In this document: piece by piece, positions 29,169 to 37,135 of the stretch
Layout: each line of letters begins with the position of its first letter
How positions within the stretch are numbered: position 1 is the first letter of the stretch
Assembly: GCF_001989995.2 (NCBI RefSeq)
Contig: NZ_JAHGUP010000062.1
Span: forward strand, 1-40,851
Reading direction: 5' to 3'
Length of the DNA stretch: 40,851 nucleotides
Origin: Vibrio anguillarum
GTDB lineage: Bacteria; Pseudomonadota; Gammaproteobacteria; Enterobacterales; Vibrionaceae
Program-made: the position numbers and the translations under genes
Notes under the pieces: generated by a model
What the model was told of the DNA's origin: nothing
What the model saw: only the letters and a program-made list of their open reading frames with translations
Databases searched by the model: none

Positions 29169-29417
29169 ATGGAATGCAGACTTGGTTGTGGTGCGTGTTG
29201 TATCGCCCCTAGTATTTCTTCCTCCATCCCGGGTATGGAGCAAGGAAAGCCAGCAGGTGTACGTTGCATTCAACTTAATGACGCTAATTTGTGCAAGTTA
29301 TTTGGTAAGCCTGAACGTCCAAAAGTATGCCACGAATTTAAGCCTTGCCCGATGGTCTGTGGCAACACGAACCAAGAAGCTTTGAGCAACATTACCGAAC
29401 TCGAAAAAATCACTTGA
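29169..29417 (+). CDS. YkgJ-type cysteine-cluster protein (resembles YeiW)
   Basis: An 82-aa protein with the cluster MECRLGCGACC (C3, C7, C10, C11) followed by APSISSSIPGMEQGKPAGVR, C33 and C42 (NLCKLF), and PKVCHEFKPCPMVCG. This pattern resembles E. coli YeiW (UPF0153). Metal binding is likely, function unknown. A -10-like TAGGAT lies at 29131-29136 and no Shine-Dalgarno sequence is visible before the ATG. Its divergent neighbour YcgN has the same kind of cluster. Confidence 0.85.
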   Translation: MECRLGCGACCIAPSISSSIPGMEQGKPAGVRCIQLNDANLCKLFGKPERPKVCHEFKPCPMVCGNTNQEALSNITELEKIT

Positions 29418-29433
29418 TGGCACTGCTTTGTTT

Positions 29434-29449
29434 GCCATTAATTAATGGC
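29434..29449. other. Perfect 16-bp palindrome downstream of the cysteine-cluster gene
   Basis: GCCATTAATTAATGGC. It lies 17 bp past the stop codon of the 82-aa gene, in the convergent gap with recR. With no T-tract it is a poor terminator on its own; TGGCA at 29418-29422 offers an alternative pairing with TGCCA at 29433-29437. Confidence 0.4.
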
Positions 29450-29456
29450 GTCACTC

Positions 29457-29482
29457 AAAATTGCCCCAGCAGCTAGGGCAAT
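29457..29482 (-). terminator. Terminator of the apt-dnaX-ybaB-recR unit
   Basis: Stem ATTGCCC / GGGCAAT (29460-29466 and 29476-29482) with a 9-base loop; on the minus strand TTTTGAG follows. 14 bp past the recR stop. Confidence 0.65.
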
Positions 29483-29495
29483 GATTCGAAAGGTG

Positions 29496-30095
29496 CTACA
29501 GCTTTTGTCTGCCAAGCAAAGAATGTGATAGCGTCGTGCCATCAACAAGCTCAAGCTCACCGCCAACAGGCACACCATGAGCAATACGGCTCGCAGAGAC
29601 TTGATGGGCGCGACATAATTCCGCAATGTAGTGCGCGGTCGCTTCCCCTTCAACGGTTGGGTTAGTGGCAAGAATGACTTCGGCAATGCCACCACGTTGC
29701 AAACGGTAATCCAGCGTATCTAAACCAATATCACTCGGGCCGATACCATCTAAAGGTGATAAGTGCCCCATCAGAACAAAATAACGTCCAGAATATTGGC
29801 CTGTAGCTTCAATGGCCGCAATATCAGCAGGGCTTTCGACTACACAGAGTTGGCCGTTATCCTGCCGCTTAGGGTTGCTACAAATATGACAAGTTTCTTC
29901 TTCAGTGAAAGTTCGACATTCACTGCAATGTCCAATTTCTGTCATGGCTTGGCTTAAAGCATCGGCGAGCTGTAAGCCGCCTTTTCTATCGCGCTGTAAC
30001 AAATGAAAGGCCATACGCTGTGCTGACTTGGGACCCACCCCAGGCAGACAACGTAAGGCCTCCATCAAATGCTCCAGCATATGACTGGTACGCAT
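29496..30095 (-). CDS. recR: Recombination mediator protein RecR
   Basis: A 199-aa protein that with RecF and RecO loads RecA onto gapped DNA. The N-terminal helix-hairpin-helix is [17 protein letters not shown] (17-33), the zinc finger uses C57, C60, C69 and C72, and a Toprim domain follows ([20 protein letters not shown]). The Walker-B-like C-terminal segment is present. AGGTTACTA precedes the ATG. Last gene of the apt-dnaX-ybaB-recR run, as in most gammaproteobacteria. Confidence 0.96.
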   Translation of the reverse strand: MRTSHMLEHLMEALRCLPGVGPKSAQRMAFHLLQRDRKGGLQLADALSQAMTEIGHCSECRTFTEEETCHICSNPKRQDNGQLCVVESPADIAAIEATGQYSGRYFVLMGHLSPLDGIGPSDIGLDTLDYRLQRGGIAEVILATNPTVEGEATAHYIAELCRAHQVSASRIAHGVPVGGELELVDGTTLSHSLLGRQKL

Positions 30096-30107
30096 TAGTA
30101 ACCTATT

Positions 30108-30154
30108 TTGTTTGTTAAAAAGGTTGTTTGTTAAAAAGTCGTTCGTTAAAACGG
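30108..30154. repeat. Three tandem copies of a 16-bp repeat between ybaB and recR
   Basis: TTGTTTGTTAAAAAGG (30108-30123), TTGTTTGTTAAAAAGT (30124-30139) and a diverged CGTTCGTTAAAACGG (30140-30154). The third copy overlaps the last codons and stop of ybaB. The two perfect copies differ by one base. Confidence 0.8.
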
Positions 30155-30475
30155 CATCTTCATACCTGGTGGTAATTGCATACCGCCAGTGACAGAAGCC
30201 ATTTTTTCTTTTTGAGTCTCTTCCACGCGGCGCGCAGCATCATTGAAAGCGGCGGCAATCAGATCTTCTAGCATCTCTTTGTCGTCTTCCATTAAGCTTT
30301 CATCAATCTCTACACGGCGTACGCTGTGGCTACCAGTAATGGTCACTTTTACCAGACCAGCACCAGACTCACCAACCACTTCCATATTCGCAATTTCTTC
30401 TTGTAGCTTTTGCATGCGCTCTTGCATTTGTTGGGCTTGCTTCATTAGGTTGCCCATACCGCCTTTACCAAACAT
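30146..30475 (-). CDS. ybaB: Nucleoid-associated protein YbaB
   Basis: A 109-aa YbaB/EbfC-family DNA-binding protein. Signature: [20 protein letters not shown], then the conserved [19 protein letters not shown] and the Met/Pro-rich C-terminus [12 protein letters not shown]. The start is the ATG behind GAGAG; a longer in-frame extension reaches into the dnaX 3' end and is not real. It lies 82 bp after dnaX and 50 bp before recR. Confidence 0.95.
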   Translation of the reverse strand: MFGKGGMGNLMKQAQQMQERMQKLQEEIANMEVVGESGAGLVKVTITGSHSVRRVEIDESLMEDDKEMLEDLIAAAFNDAARRVEETQKEKMASVTGGMQLPPGMKMPF

Positions 30476-30557
30476 GTTTATCTCTCTGGTTGAATTGGGT
30501 GTTTCACATAAGGTGGGGTCATAACATATAGATTCAACCCCACACTCGCTTAATTGA

Positions 30558-32702
30558 TTAAATCGGCCGCACACTGTCGCGATCAAGTTCCGCATCAAAA
30601 CGTCGCTTGAAGAACATTACGTGAGGGTCGGCCTCCAAGCTGTTCAATGCTTGCTCTAATTTGAGTTGGTAAAGACGCTCTCTAAGCTCCAATGGAGTCT
30701 CACCTTGCTCACCAATTGTCACGCTAAGGTGGCACTCTTCAGCTAATGTCTCATTGAGCGCTTCTAACAACTCGCTTTGTGCTTTATCGGTATTAAGATG
30801 GGCCTGACTTGGCCGCAGCACTAGCTCGATTGATGAGCCCGATTTGTGGTAGACAGAATTAAGTGCTAATTGTTCCACTAACTTGGCAATATCGAGCTGG
30901 TGGATCAGAGCTGCCCACTCATCTTGTTCTATCGATTCTGCAAGTAACTTTTCTGCCATCTCTGGCGTTTTAATATGTTCTAGCGCTTGCTTAATTTGTG
31001 TCGGTGTCAGCTCTGTTTTTTTTTGTTCAACCACCACAGGTTGCAGCGTTGGACGCCACTGATAAGGCTCGTTGTCCAAGGTTGGGGCGGCTTCAGGAGC
31101 GGATGTTGACAAAGGCGACACTCGAGCTGATTTTCCATGCGAGGCAACACGCTCAAGCACAGATTCAGATTTAGTCGATGCCGCATTAGGCTTTTTTGTC
31201 CCGTTGCTCTTTGTTTCATTCACTCCTTTTGTTGGCTGAGCAACCCCTTGGCGCTGTGAACGCAACTGGTGTCGCAGCCCTGCAATCGGTGAGAGACGTG
31301 GAGCTGAAGAAGGTGCCGGTGGTTGAGGAACTGGTGCAGGCTCATACGATTCTGGGGCATATTCCATTGCACTGGACATGTCATCATTCATATCCGCATA
31401 GCGGTTATCGTAATCTTGAACGATGCCATAATCAGGCTGAGTATCCTCATGCCTTTGTGGCTCATTAACCTGACTGTCCGATACGGGAGCCACCGACGTT
31501 TGCTTAGGTTCAGTTAGAGGCGTTGCCGCGGATGCGGGTTGTAGTGAAGGAGTGCCGTGGCTTGGCACTGCGACATCTGAACTCACTTCAGTACTGAACG
31601 TATTCACCAACGATACAGAAGCCGGACGAAACGCCATCATACGTAGCACAATCATTTCCAGCCCCGTTCGAGCGGTTGGCGAGAGTGCTAAATCTTCACG
31701 CCCTTTTAAAGCAATTTGATAATAGAGCTGCACATCTTGTGGGCTCAGTGCTTTGCTAAGCAGTTGCACTTTCTCTGAGTCAGGTTGGGTTTTGTCCAGT
31801 GTTGCTGGCAACGCTTGATACATCGCAATACGGTGTAACTGCACCGCGAGTTGTTGTAGTAATCCATCCCAATCCACACCATTTTGTGCTAAATGTGCAA
31901 CGCTATCCATCGCCGTTTGAGGCTGTTTACTGCTAATGGCTTGCAGTAAATGGAGTGCTTGATCTGTGTCTAGCGTGCCAAGCATTGGGGCGACTACATC
32001 GGCCATCACCTGTTTATTACCTAGTGCTATCGCTTGATCAGTTAAGCTAAGTGCATCACGCATACTGCCATCGGCAGCATGAGCGATCATTCTTAATGCT
32101 CTCGCTTCACAAGGGATCTGCTCTGCCGCTAAAACATGCTCAAGCTGATCGTGGATATTTTCAACACTGATCGGCTTAAGATGAAACTGTAAGCAGCGCG
32201 ATAAAATCGTAACCGGCAGCTTTTGCGGATCGGTCGTAGCGAGCAAGAATTTCACATACTCAGGCGGCTCTTCCAACGTTTTAAGCAAAGCGTTAAAACT
32301 GTGGCGCGACAGCATGTGCACTTCATCGATTAAGTACACCTTGAAGCGACCGCGAGCAGGCTTGTACTGCACGTTATCAAGTAATTCGCGCGTATCTTCG
32401 ACTTTGGTTCGTGATGCCGCATCTATTTCTAAAAGATCAACAAAACGGCCTTGGTCAATCTCTCGGCAAGTATCACATTGGCCACAAGGTGTGGCCGTAA
32501 TACCTGTTTCACAGTTTAACCCCTTGGCAAACAAGCGACCAATCGTCGTCTTGCCTACACCACGTGTACCGCTGAATAAATACGCATGGTGCAATCTATT
32601 TTGGGCCAACGCATTTTCTAGTGCAGTTAAGACATGTGCTTGTCCCACCACCTCATTAAATTTTGTTGGTCGCCATTTTCGCGCTAAGGCAAGATAACTC
32701 AT
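30558..32702 (-). CDS. dnaX: DNA polymerase III tau subunit DnaX (with programmed frameshift for gamma)
   Basis: A 714-aa clamp-loader ATPase that links the polymerase cores and DnaB. Walker A is [10 protein letters not shown] (K51), zinc-finger cysteines are C64, C73, C76 and C79, the DEVHMLS box and SRC motif (LSRCLQF) follow. Residues about 365-560 form a long Pro/Ser/Gln-rich linker, longer than in E. coli tau (643 aa). The C-terminal alpha-binding domain (about 565-714) ends [15 protein letters not shown]. At codons 502-504 the message reads A AAA AAG; a -1 shift gives one Ala codon and TAA, so a gamma form of 505 aa is predicted. It starts 21 bp after apt. Confidence 0.96.
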   Translation of the reverse strand: MSYLALARKWRPTKFNEVVGQAHVLTALENALAQNRLHHAYLFSGTRGVGKTTIGRLFAKGLNCETGITATPCGQCDTCREIDQGRFVDLLEIDAASRTKVEDTRELLDNVQYKPARGRFKVYLIDEVHMLSRHSFNALLKTLEEPPEYVKFLLATTDPQKLPVTILSRCLQFHLKPISVENIHDQLEHVLAAEQIPCEARALRMIAHAADGSMRDALSLTDQAIALGNKQVMADVVAPMLGTLDTDQALHLLQAISSKQPQTAMDSVAHLAQNGVDWDGLLQQLAVQLHRIAMYQALPATLDKTQPDSEKVQLLSKALSPQDVQLYYQIALKGREDLALSPTARTGLEMIVLRMMAFRPASVSLVNTFSTEVSSDVAVPSHGTPSLQPASAATPLTEPKQTSVAPVSDSQVNEPQRHEDTQPDYGIVQDYDNRYADMNDDMSSAMEYAPESYEPAPVPQPPAPSSAPRLSPIAGLRHQLRSQRQGVAQPTKGVNETKSNGTKKPNAASTKSESVLERVASHGKSARVSPLSTSAPEAAPTLDNEPYQWRPTLQPVVVEQKKTELTPTQIKQALEHIKTPEMAEKLLAESIEQDEWAALIHQLDIAKLVEQLALNSVYHKSGSSIELVLRPSQAHLNTDKAQSELLEALNETLAEECHLSVTIGEQGETPLELRERLYQLKLEQALNSLEADPHVMFFKRRFDAELDRDSVRPI
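31191..31197 (-). promoter_or_regulatory. dnaX: Programmed -1 ribosomal frameshift heptamer in dnaX
   Basis: A AAA AAG read in the dnaX frame (codons 502-504), identical to the E. coli dnaX slippery site. In the -1 frame GCC and then TAA (31186-31188) follow. AGAG lies nine bases upstream as a weak internal Shine-Dalgarno stimulator. I could not identify a convincing downstream stem-loop by eye. Confidence 0.75.
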
Positions 32703-32723
32703 GAGTACGTCCAGTTGATTAGC

Positions 32724-33269
32724 TTAGTGACCTTCAAATTCACAAATACTATAAACGTTCAGGCCCAAACCTTGTAAACGTTTGTCTCCGCCAATTTCAG
32801 GCAGGTTGATGACAAAAGCCGCGTGCTCAACTTCACCACCAAGCTGGCGGATCAATTTAGTCGTCGCTTCAATCGTACCACCCGTTGCCAGTAGATCATC
32901 CACCACCAGCACTTTATCACCTTGTTTGATCGCATCAACGTGAATTTCTAATGTGTCAGTACCGTATTCCAATTCGTAAGATTGAGCTAACGTTTCGCGT
33001 GGTAACTTACCCGGCTTACGTACAGGTACAAACCCCAAACCAAGCTCTAAAGCCAATGGCGCGCCAAATAGGAAACCACGCGCTTCTGTACCCACAACTT
33101 TGGTAAAGCCCATGTCTTTATATTTTTCGACTAATAAAGCAATGGTTGCTTGATAGGCTTTTGCATCCTCTAGCAGGCTAGTTACATCACGAAACAAAAT
33201 GCCAGGTTTTGGGTAGTTAGGGATGCTTTGAATGCTCGATTTGATCAAAGAGATAGTTTCGGTTGTCAT
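32724..33269 (-). CDS. apt: Adenine phosphoribosyltransferase
   Basis: A 181-aa purine salvage enzyme making AMP from adenine and PRPP. The PRPP-binding loop is [13 protein letters not shown] (120-132), and the family segments [14 protein letters not shown] and [14 protein letters not shown] (60-73) are present. Length is typical. The ribosome site is weak. First gene of the apt-dnaX-ybaB-recR run; the upstream 150 bp should hold the promoter. Confidence 0.97.
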   Translation of the reverse strand: MTTETISLIKSSIQSIPNYPKPGILFRDVTSLLEDAKAYQATIALLVEKYKDMGFTKVVGTEARGFLFGAPLALELGLGFVPVRKPGKLPRETLAQSYELEYGTDTLEIHVDAIKQGDKVLVVDDLLATGGTIEATTKLIRQLGGEVEHAAFVINLPEIGGDKRLQGLGLNVYSICEFEGH

Positions 33270-33383
33270 AACTTACATTTACTTAGATTGGCTCTTCATT
33301 TCTCACGATACATTTACGTATCAGAATGATAGAGCGTGAGCTCTCAGCAACATAGATAAGCCACAATATCTTAGCCGCTGAAA

Positions 33384-33410
33384 AAACAAACGCCCATTCG
33401 AAGAATGGGC
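33384..33410 (-). terminator. Terminator of ybaN
   Basis: Stem GCCCATTC / GAATGGGC (33392-33399 and 33403-33410) with a 3-base loop; on the minus strand GTTTGTTTTTT follows. It separates ybaN from apt. Confidence 0.88.
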
Positions 33411-33426
33411 ACACTTCCCCATAATG

Positions 33427-33819
33427 CTAGTGATTTTCTTGTTGGTTAGCAACCTGCTCATGAGTGGGAAGTCGAATAAACCAAGTGATCAGGACCACAA
33501 GCATAGTAAACAACATAATTTTGAGCCAAAAGTGTGGGACAACCCAGATGGAAAAAATAAAGCTTAGAATAATCCACAAACATCCCCGTTGTTTCACTTG
33601 CCGCGAAACAGCGCCATGTTGCTGCCAATTATCCAGTATTGGGCCTAGCGTCTGATGTTGATGCAACCAAGCATGAAAACGAGGGCTACTTCGTAAGAAG
33701 CAAGCGCTAGCAAGGAGTATGAAAGGGGTTGTGGGGAGTAGCGGTAAGAATATGCCTATCACGCCTAACAGAAGGCAGAGCCCACCAGCCACCGTAAGAA
33801 GAAAATGACGAATATTGAT
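33427..33819 (-). CDS. ybaN: YbaN family inner-membrane protein (DUF454), unusual start codon
   Basis: An inner-membrane protein of about 130 aa with the DUF454 signature FLPLLPTTPFILLASACFLRSSPRFHAWL and hydrophobic segments near the N-terminus and about residues 82-115. Function unknown. The first ordinary start codon in frame is a GTG at 33792, but it has no ribosome site and would remove about ten residues of the first membrane segment. Upstream, GGGAG (33826-33830) sits six bases before an ATC codon (33817-33819); translation from there reads (I)NIRHFLLTVAGGL, matching the N-terminal length of E. coli YbaN. An ATT two codons later is a second option. Either the gene uses a non-canonical start, or it has lost its ATG, or there is a sequencing error. 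Confidence 0.8.
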   Translation of the reverse strand: MNIRHFLLTVAGGLCLLLGVIGIFLPLLPTTPFILLASACFLRSSPRFHAWLHQHQTLGPILDNWQQHGAVSRQVKQRGCLWIILSFIFSIWVVPHFWLKIMLFTMLVVLITWFIRLPTHEQVANQQENH

Positions 33820-33845
33820 GGTGAACTCCCAACGTACTATCCAAC

Positions 33846-33977
33846 TCAGAAAGTTGAATAACCATTAAACACACGGATCCAAGTCAGTATTGCTGGCAAT
33901 GTAGGGATCGAAAGTACGGCAATAAAGCCTAAAAAATAAAAAATGTTGTAAGGTTCTTTAAAATTCTGCTCTTCCAT
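33846..33977 (-). CDS. Small single-pass membrane protein (43 aa)
   Basis: An unrecognised 43-aa protein starting MEEQNFKEPYNIFYFLGFIA. A polar, acidic N-terminus precedes one hydrophobic helix (about IFYFLGFIAVLSIPTLPAIL) and a short polar end (NGYSTF). GAGAAG lies five bases before the chosen ATG; another ATG directly precedes it. It ends 26 bp before the proposed ybaN start and may share its transcript. A good ribosome site and a plausible membrane helix support it; the size keeps confidence moderate. Confidence 0.55.
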   Translation of the reverse strand: MEEQNFKEPYNIFYFLGFIAVLSIPTLPAILTWIRVFNGYSTF

Positions 33978-34123
33978 CATAACTTCTCTAGTGTTGGATG
34001 ACTCCGTTCGTTTTGGCACCATAAACAAAGTTAATGTAACGTAAACGAATTGGGTGATTGTTGTTCTAGACGCGAACTATACCTCAAACAAATCACCGCA
34101 AACACCGACTAAAGATAAGGTTA

Positions 34124-35242
34124 TTAACTGCTGCCACCTTGGTAAATATTGAGTTTGAAACTACTCGAACCTAAGCGATTAGTTGATAGCTGACAAGTTG
34201 AGTTGATCGGTAAATCTTTAGTGATAAAGTTTTTTAAACAGTTCTGCCCAAGGCTAACACCCGCAGCAATATGTTGAGTTAAGTAGCCATTTGACCATTG
34301 ACTGTCGAGCCCAGCTGGCAGGATAGAGAGTGTACCTTCGCTTAAATCCGCAATACCGAATACTGCGTTGATTGGATTAGCACACTCTGAGCATTCAATA
34401 CCTTTTTCCAGTATGTCGGCAAGGTCTTTCAGATCGGCACTGAAGCTTTTTAAGTTGCGAAGATAATCGTGAAACAGAGCACGAACGAGCAATGTTGAAG
34501 CCACACTATTTTCATAATGAGCATCTGAATCGACCAAGTAAAAGGCAAACTGCCCGTTCATCAACCACGCATAGTCAAATACCAGCGGCATCACATCCGC
34601 CGATTGTAAAAGACGGTAACTACACTTCCAACTGCCTTGTGAAGTATCCTTTTCTGGTAATAACGCGTGCAGCAAATCTTTCGCGGTACTGGGGTTTTCT
34701 CGTAAATACTCCAGATGCCAATGCAACTCTTGTTCTTCTGGAATATCACCACCATCATCGACCCGGAACCATTGCGTCGAAAAATCGCGCTGATCAGATA
34801 AACGACTGAACGTATCTTCGAGCGTACTTTCTATTGCACTGCTTAAATACTGGTGGTTACCAATCGGTTTAGGAAGAAAATCCTTAACACCAAATCGCAG
34901 CACTTTTGCAACATCAGCCATTTCATCAGTTGCAGAGACCACAATCAGTGGCAGCGAGGGATACTCAAGGCTCACCTCTTCAACAAACTCAATGCCGTTC
35001 AGTACTGGCATTGCTAAGTCACACACAACAAGGTCAGGCTCCGCATCTTTTAACTTGCGCAACCCCTCTAAGCCATTTTCAGCTTCAAGCACTTTATAGC
35101 CTTGAGCCGACAAATAACCACTGGTTATTCGCCTAAAAATTGGGTCATCATCAACGAGCATGATCAGTTTTTGCTCGACGTGCTGATTGTCTGAAGGTTT
35201 TTTCGCCAAGAACTCACTAGCCTGAATGTGAGATTTATACAT
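34124..35242 (-). CDS. rssB: RssB-like response regulator
   Basis: A 372-aa protein: an N-terminal extension of about 24 residues, a receiver domain (about 25-140; acidic pocket D31-D33, phospho-acceptor D75 in VVCDLAMP, S103, K125 in FLPKP) and a C-terminal PP2C-like domain without obvious metal-ligand motifs. The segment SATDEMADVAKVLRFGVKDF closely resembles E. coli RssB, the adaptor that delivers sigma-S to ClpXP, and the C-terminal LLVRALFHDYLRNL and ILPAGLDSQWSNG also fit. The RpoS role is inferred. It is divergent from a LysR gene; a 14-bp palindrome lies between them. Confidence 0.83.
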   Translation of the reverse strand: MYKSHIQASEFLAKKPSDNQHVEQKLIMLVDDDPIFRRITSGYLSAQGYKVLEAENGLEGLRKLKDAEPDLVVCDLAMPVLNGIEFVEEVSLEYPSLPLIVVSATDEMADVAKVLRFGVKDFLPKPIGNHQYLSSAIESTLEDTFSRLSDQRDFSTQWFRVDDGGDIPEEQELHWHLEYLRENPSTAKDLLHALLPEKDTSQGSWKCSYRLLQSADVMPLVFDYAWLMNGQFAFYLVDSDAHYENSVASTLLVRALFHDYLRNLKSFSADLKDLADILEKGIECSECANPINAVFGIADLSEGTLSILPAGLDSQWSNGYLTQHIAAGVSLGQNCLKNFITKDLPINSTCQLSTNRLGSSSFKLNIYQGGSS

Positions 35243-35305
35243 AATCCTGCCTCACAATGCTTTTAAAAAGCAGTCATTTTATTGTTATAGGATAAATTGA
35301 TAGGT

Positions 35306-35319
35306 TACTTTATAAAGTA
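35306..35319. promoter_or_regulatory. Perfect palindrome between rssB and the LysR gene
   Basis: TACTTTATAAAGTA, 64 bp upstream of rssB and 180 bp upstream of the LysR ATG. It could be an operator shared by the divergent genes; no regulator is recognised. Confidence 0.35.
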
Positions 35320-35498
35320 GTCGCAAAATAAGATTTATACAAATGTTCCACTTTGTAACTCGGTTGCATACTATATATATGGGCTATGTATGGATTGTAC
35401 GGAATGTTACTTTCGTCAAACAAGTTGATATGACTCAAGATTTGACAAATGATATACGTATAAATTACTCAAATTCGAAAAATAATGTGTCAGGAACA

Positions 35499-36374
35499 AT
35501 GAAATTAGATGACCTAAACCTCTTTCGACTGGTTGTCGAAAATGGAAGCTATACCGCAGCTTCTCGTAAAACAATGATCCCCGTTGCGACCATTACCCGA
35601 CGCATTCAAGCATTGGAAGATTCTCTGAATCTTAGATTGTTGAATCGCCATGCTCGAAAACTTTCGCTGACTGAAGCGGGTGAACGTTTTTTTCAAGAGT
35701 GCTCACCGTTGCTGCATCGCTTAGCTGCAACAGCAGAAGAGCTCACCGATGAATGTCGTGGCGCTTCAGGCAAACTAAGAATATCGTCACCATCTAATGT
35801 CACGAAACGCATGATGATGCCTATCTTCAATGCCTTCATGATGCAGTACCCAGATATCAACATAGAATTGACCACCAGCAATCAGGCCGATCAACTCGAC
35901 CCAACCGAATGGGATGTCATTTTTAGAGTTGGACCTCAACGAGACTCCAGTTTGATTGCGCGAAAAATTAATGAAGTGAAAGATGTGTTAGTCGCAAGCC
36001 CAGGGTATTTAGCGAAACACCCTGCACCAACTCATGCCGAAGAGCTCAGTAATCATTCATTATTGAAGGGATATCCTCTAGTAAAATGGCAGTTGACCAA
36101 CAATAAAGGGGAATGCGTGGTCAATTGTGATACTGGTCGTTTTCAGGCCAACGCTTTAAACGTAGTGCGCAGCGCTTGCTCTGAGGGGCTGGGTATCACC
36201 TTAATGCCAGATGTAATGATTAAAGAATTTATCGAAGAAGGCAGCTTAGTCAGAGTACTGGAAGACTGGGTTTCCAACCCTCGTGATATTTATATGCTGT
36301 ATAACCACAAGGATCATCTACCTGAAAAAGTCAGGCTATTTATTGATTTTGTGATTGCCTATCACATCCACTAG
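35499..36374 (+). CDS. LysR-family transcriptional regulator
   Basis: A 291-aa LysR-type regulator with the N-terminal helix-turn-helix (LDDLNLFRLVVENGSYTAAS, then PVATITRRIQALEDSLNLRL) and the effector domain (about 90-290). I start at the ATG behind AGGAACA, which gives the canonical LysR N-terminus; 52 further codons upstream are open but not family-like. The N-terminal pattern resembles the large group near DmlR/AaeR. It is divergent from rssB and convergent with the nitroreductase gene. Target unknown. Confidence 0.9.
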   Translation: MKLDDLNLFRLVVENGSYTAASRKTMIPVATITRRIQALEDSLNLRLLNRHARKLSLTEAGERFFQECSPLLHRLAATAEELTDECRGASGKLRISSPSNVTKRMMMPIFNAFMMQYPDINIELTTSNQADQLDPTEWDVIFRVGPQRDSSLIARKINEVKDVLVASPGYLAKHPAPTHAEELSNHSLLKGYPLVKWQLTNNKGECVVNCDTGRFQANALNVVRSACSEGLGITLMPDVMIKEFIEEGSLVRVLEDWVSNPRDIYMLYNHKDHLPEKVRLFIDFVIAYHIH

Positions 36375-36380
36375 ATTTTA

Positions 36381-36399
36381 GGCCCAGCATTGCTGGGCC
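36381..36399 (+). terminator. GC-rich hairpin after the LysR gene
   Basis: Perfect 8-bp stem GGCCCAGC / GCTGGGCC with a 3-base loop, 7 bp past the LysR stop. No T-tract on either strand, so the termination strength is uncertain. Confidence 0.5.
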
Positions 36400-36435
36400 A
36401 TGAGTTATCGCAGCGGCAGATAGTCAATAAACTCG

Positions 36436-36984
36436 CTATAGAAACTCAATAAATTTACTCAAATCACGTTCAGGCACTTTCATTGGCGTGCACCCTGCAG
36501 TTCCTAGGTATAAGAAACCAACGATTTGATCATCGCCCTTAGCACCTAATGCTTGCCGAACGTGAGAGTGGAACATCCAGCTTCCCGAACGCCAGAAACC
36601 TTGAAAACCTTGGGCTACCGCAGCCATTTGCATCGCTTGTACTGCGCATCCCGCAGAGAGATGCTGTTCAATCGCTGGCACCTTTTCATGCTCCGTAACT
36701 TTCGCGATCACTGTGATTACCATGGGTGCTCGAAACGGTGCATTTTTCGCTTTTTCTATCTCTGCATCACTGCCGTTATCCGCTCGCACAGCAGACGCCA
36801 AAATACCCGACAACTTTTGCAAACCCGCTCCCTGAGCAATCACGAAACGCCAAGGGGTTAAACCGCCATGATCGGGCGCTCGCAAGCCTGCTCTAATAAT
36901 ATTTTCCAAGACCAGACCTTCAGGTGCAGGCGATGTGAGATTGGCGATTGAACGACGGTTAAGCAGCAACTCTAGTGCATCCAT
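36436..36984 (-). CDS. ydjA: NAD(P)H nitroreductase, YdjA type
   Basis: A 182-aa minimal flavin (FMN) nitroreductase. Signatures: LLNRRSIANLTSPAP (FMN phosphate contact near the N-terminus), GLRAPDHGGLTPWRFVI, AVQAMQMAAVAQGFQGFWRSG and FLYLGTAG. Length matches E. coli YdjA (183 aa). Natural substrate unknown. The C-terminus ends SKFIEFL; just beyond the stop a degenerate 22-bp repeat of the last codons encodes SEFIDYLPLR in another frame. AGGAAT precedes the ATG at a normal distance. Confidence 0.9.
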   Translation of the reverse strand: MDALELLLNRRSIANLTSPAPEGLVLENIIRAGLRAPDHGGLTPWRFVIAQGAGLQKLSGILASAVRADNGSDAEIEKAKNAPFRAPMVITVIAKVTEHEKVPAIEQHLSAGCAVQAMQMAAVAQGFQGFWRSGSWMFHSHVRQALGAKGDDQIVGFLYLGTAGCTPMKVPERDLSKFIEFL

Positions 36985-37070
36985 TTCGATTCCTTATTGA
37001 TGATTTTCCATAATCTTATACCAAACTGAGAATAACTCGCATAAAGAGATGACCTCATTGGCTATAAATG

Positions 37071-37095
37071 AAAAAAAGCGAGGATATTCCCTCGC
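37071..37095 (-). terminator. Terminator of fadIJ
   Basis: Stem GCGAGG / CCTCGC (37078-37083 and 37090-37095) with a 6-base loop, followed by seven T on the minus strand, 41 bp past the fadJ stop. Confidence 0.85.
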
Positions 37096-37135
37096 CTAAT
37101 TTAAGCAAACATATGGATGAAAACAGCCGAGATGA

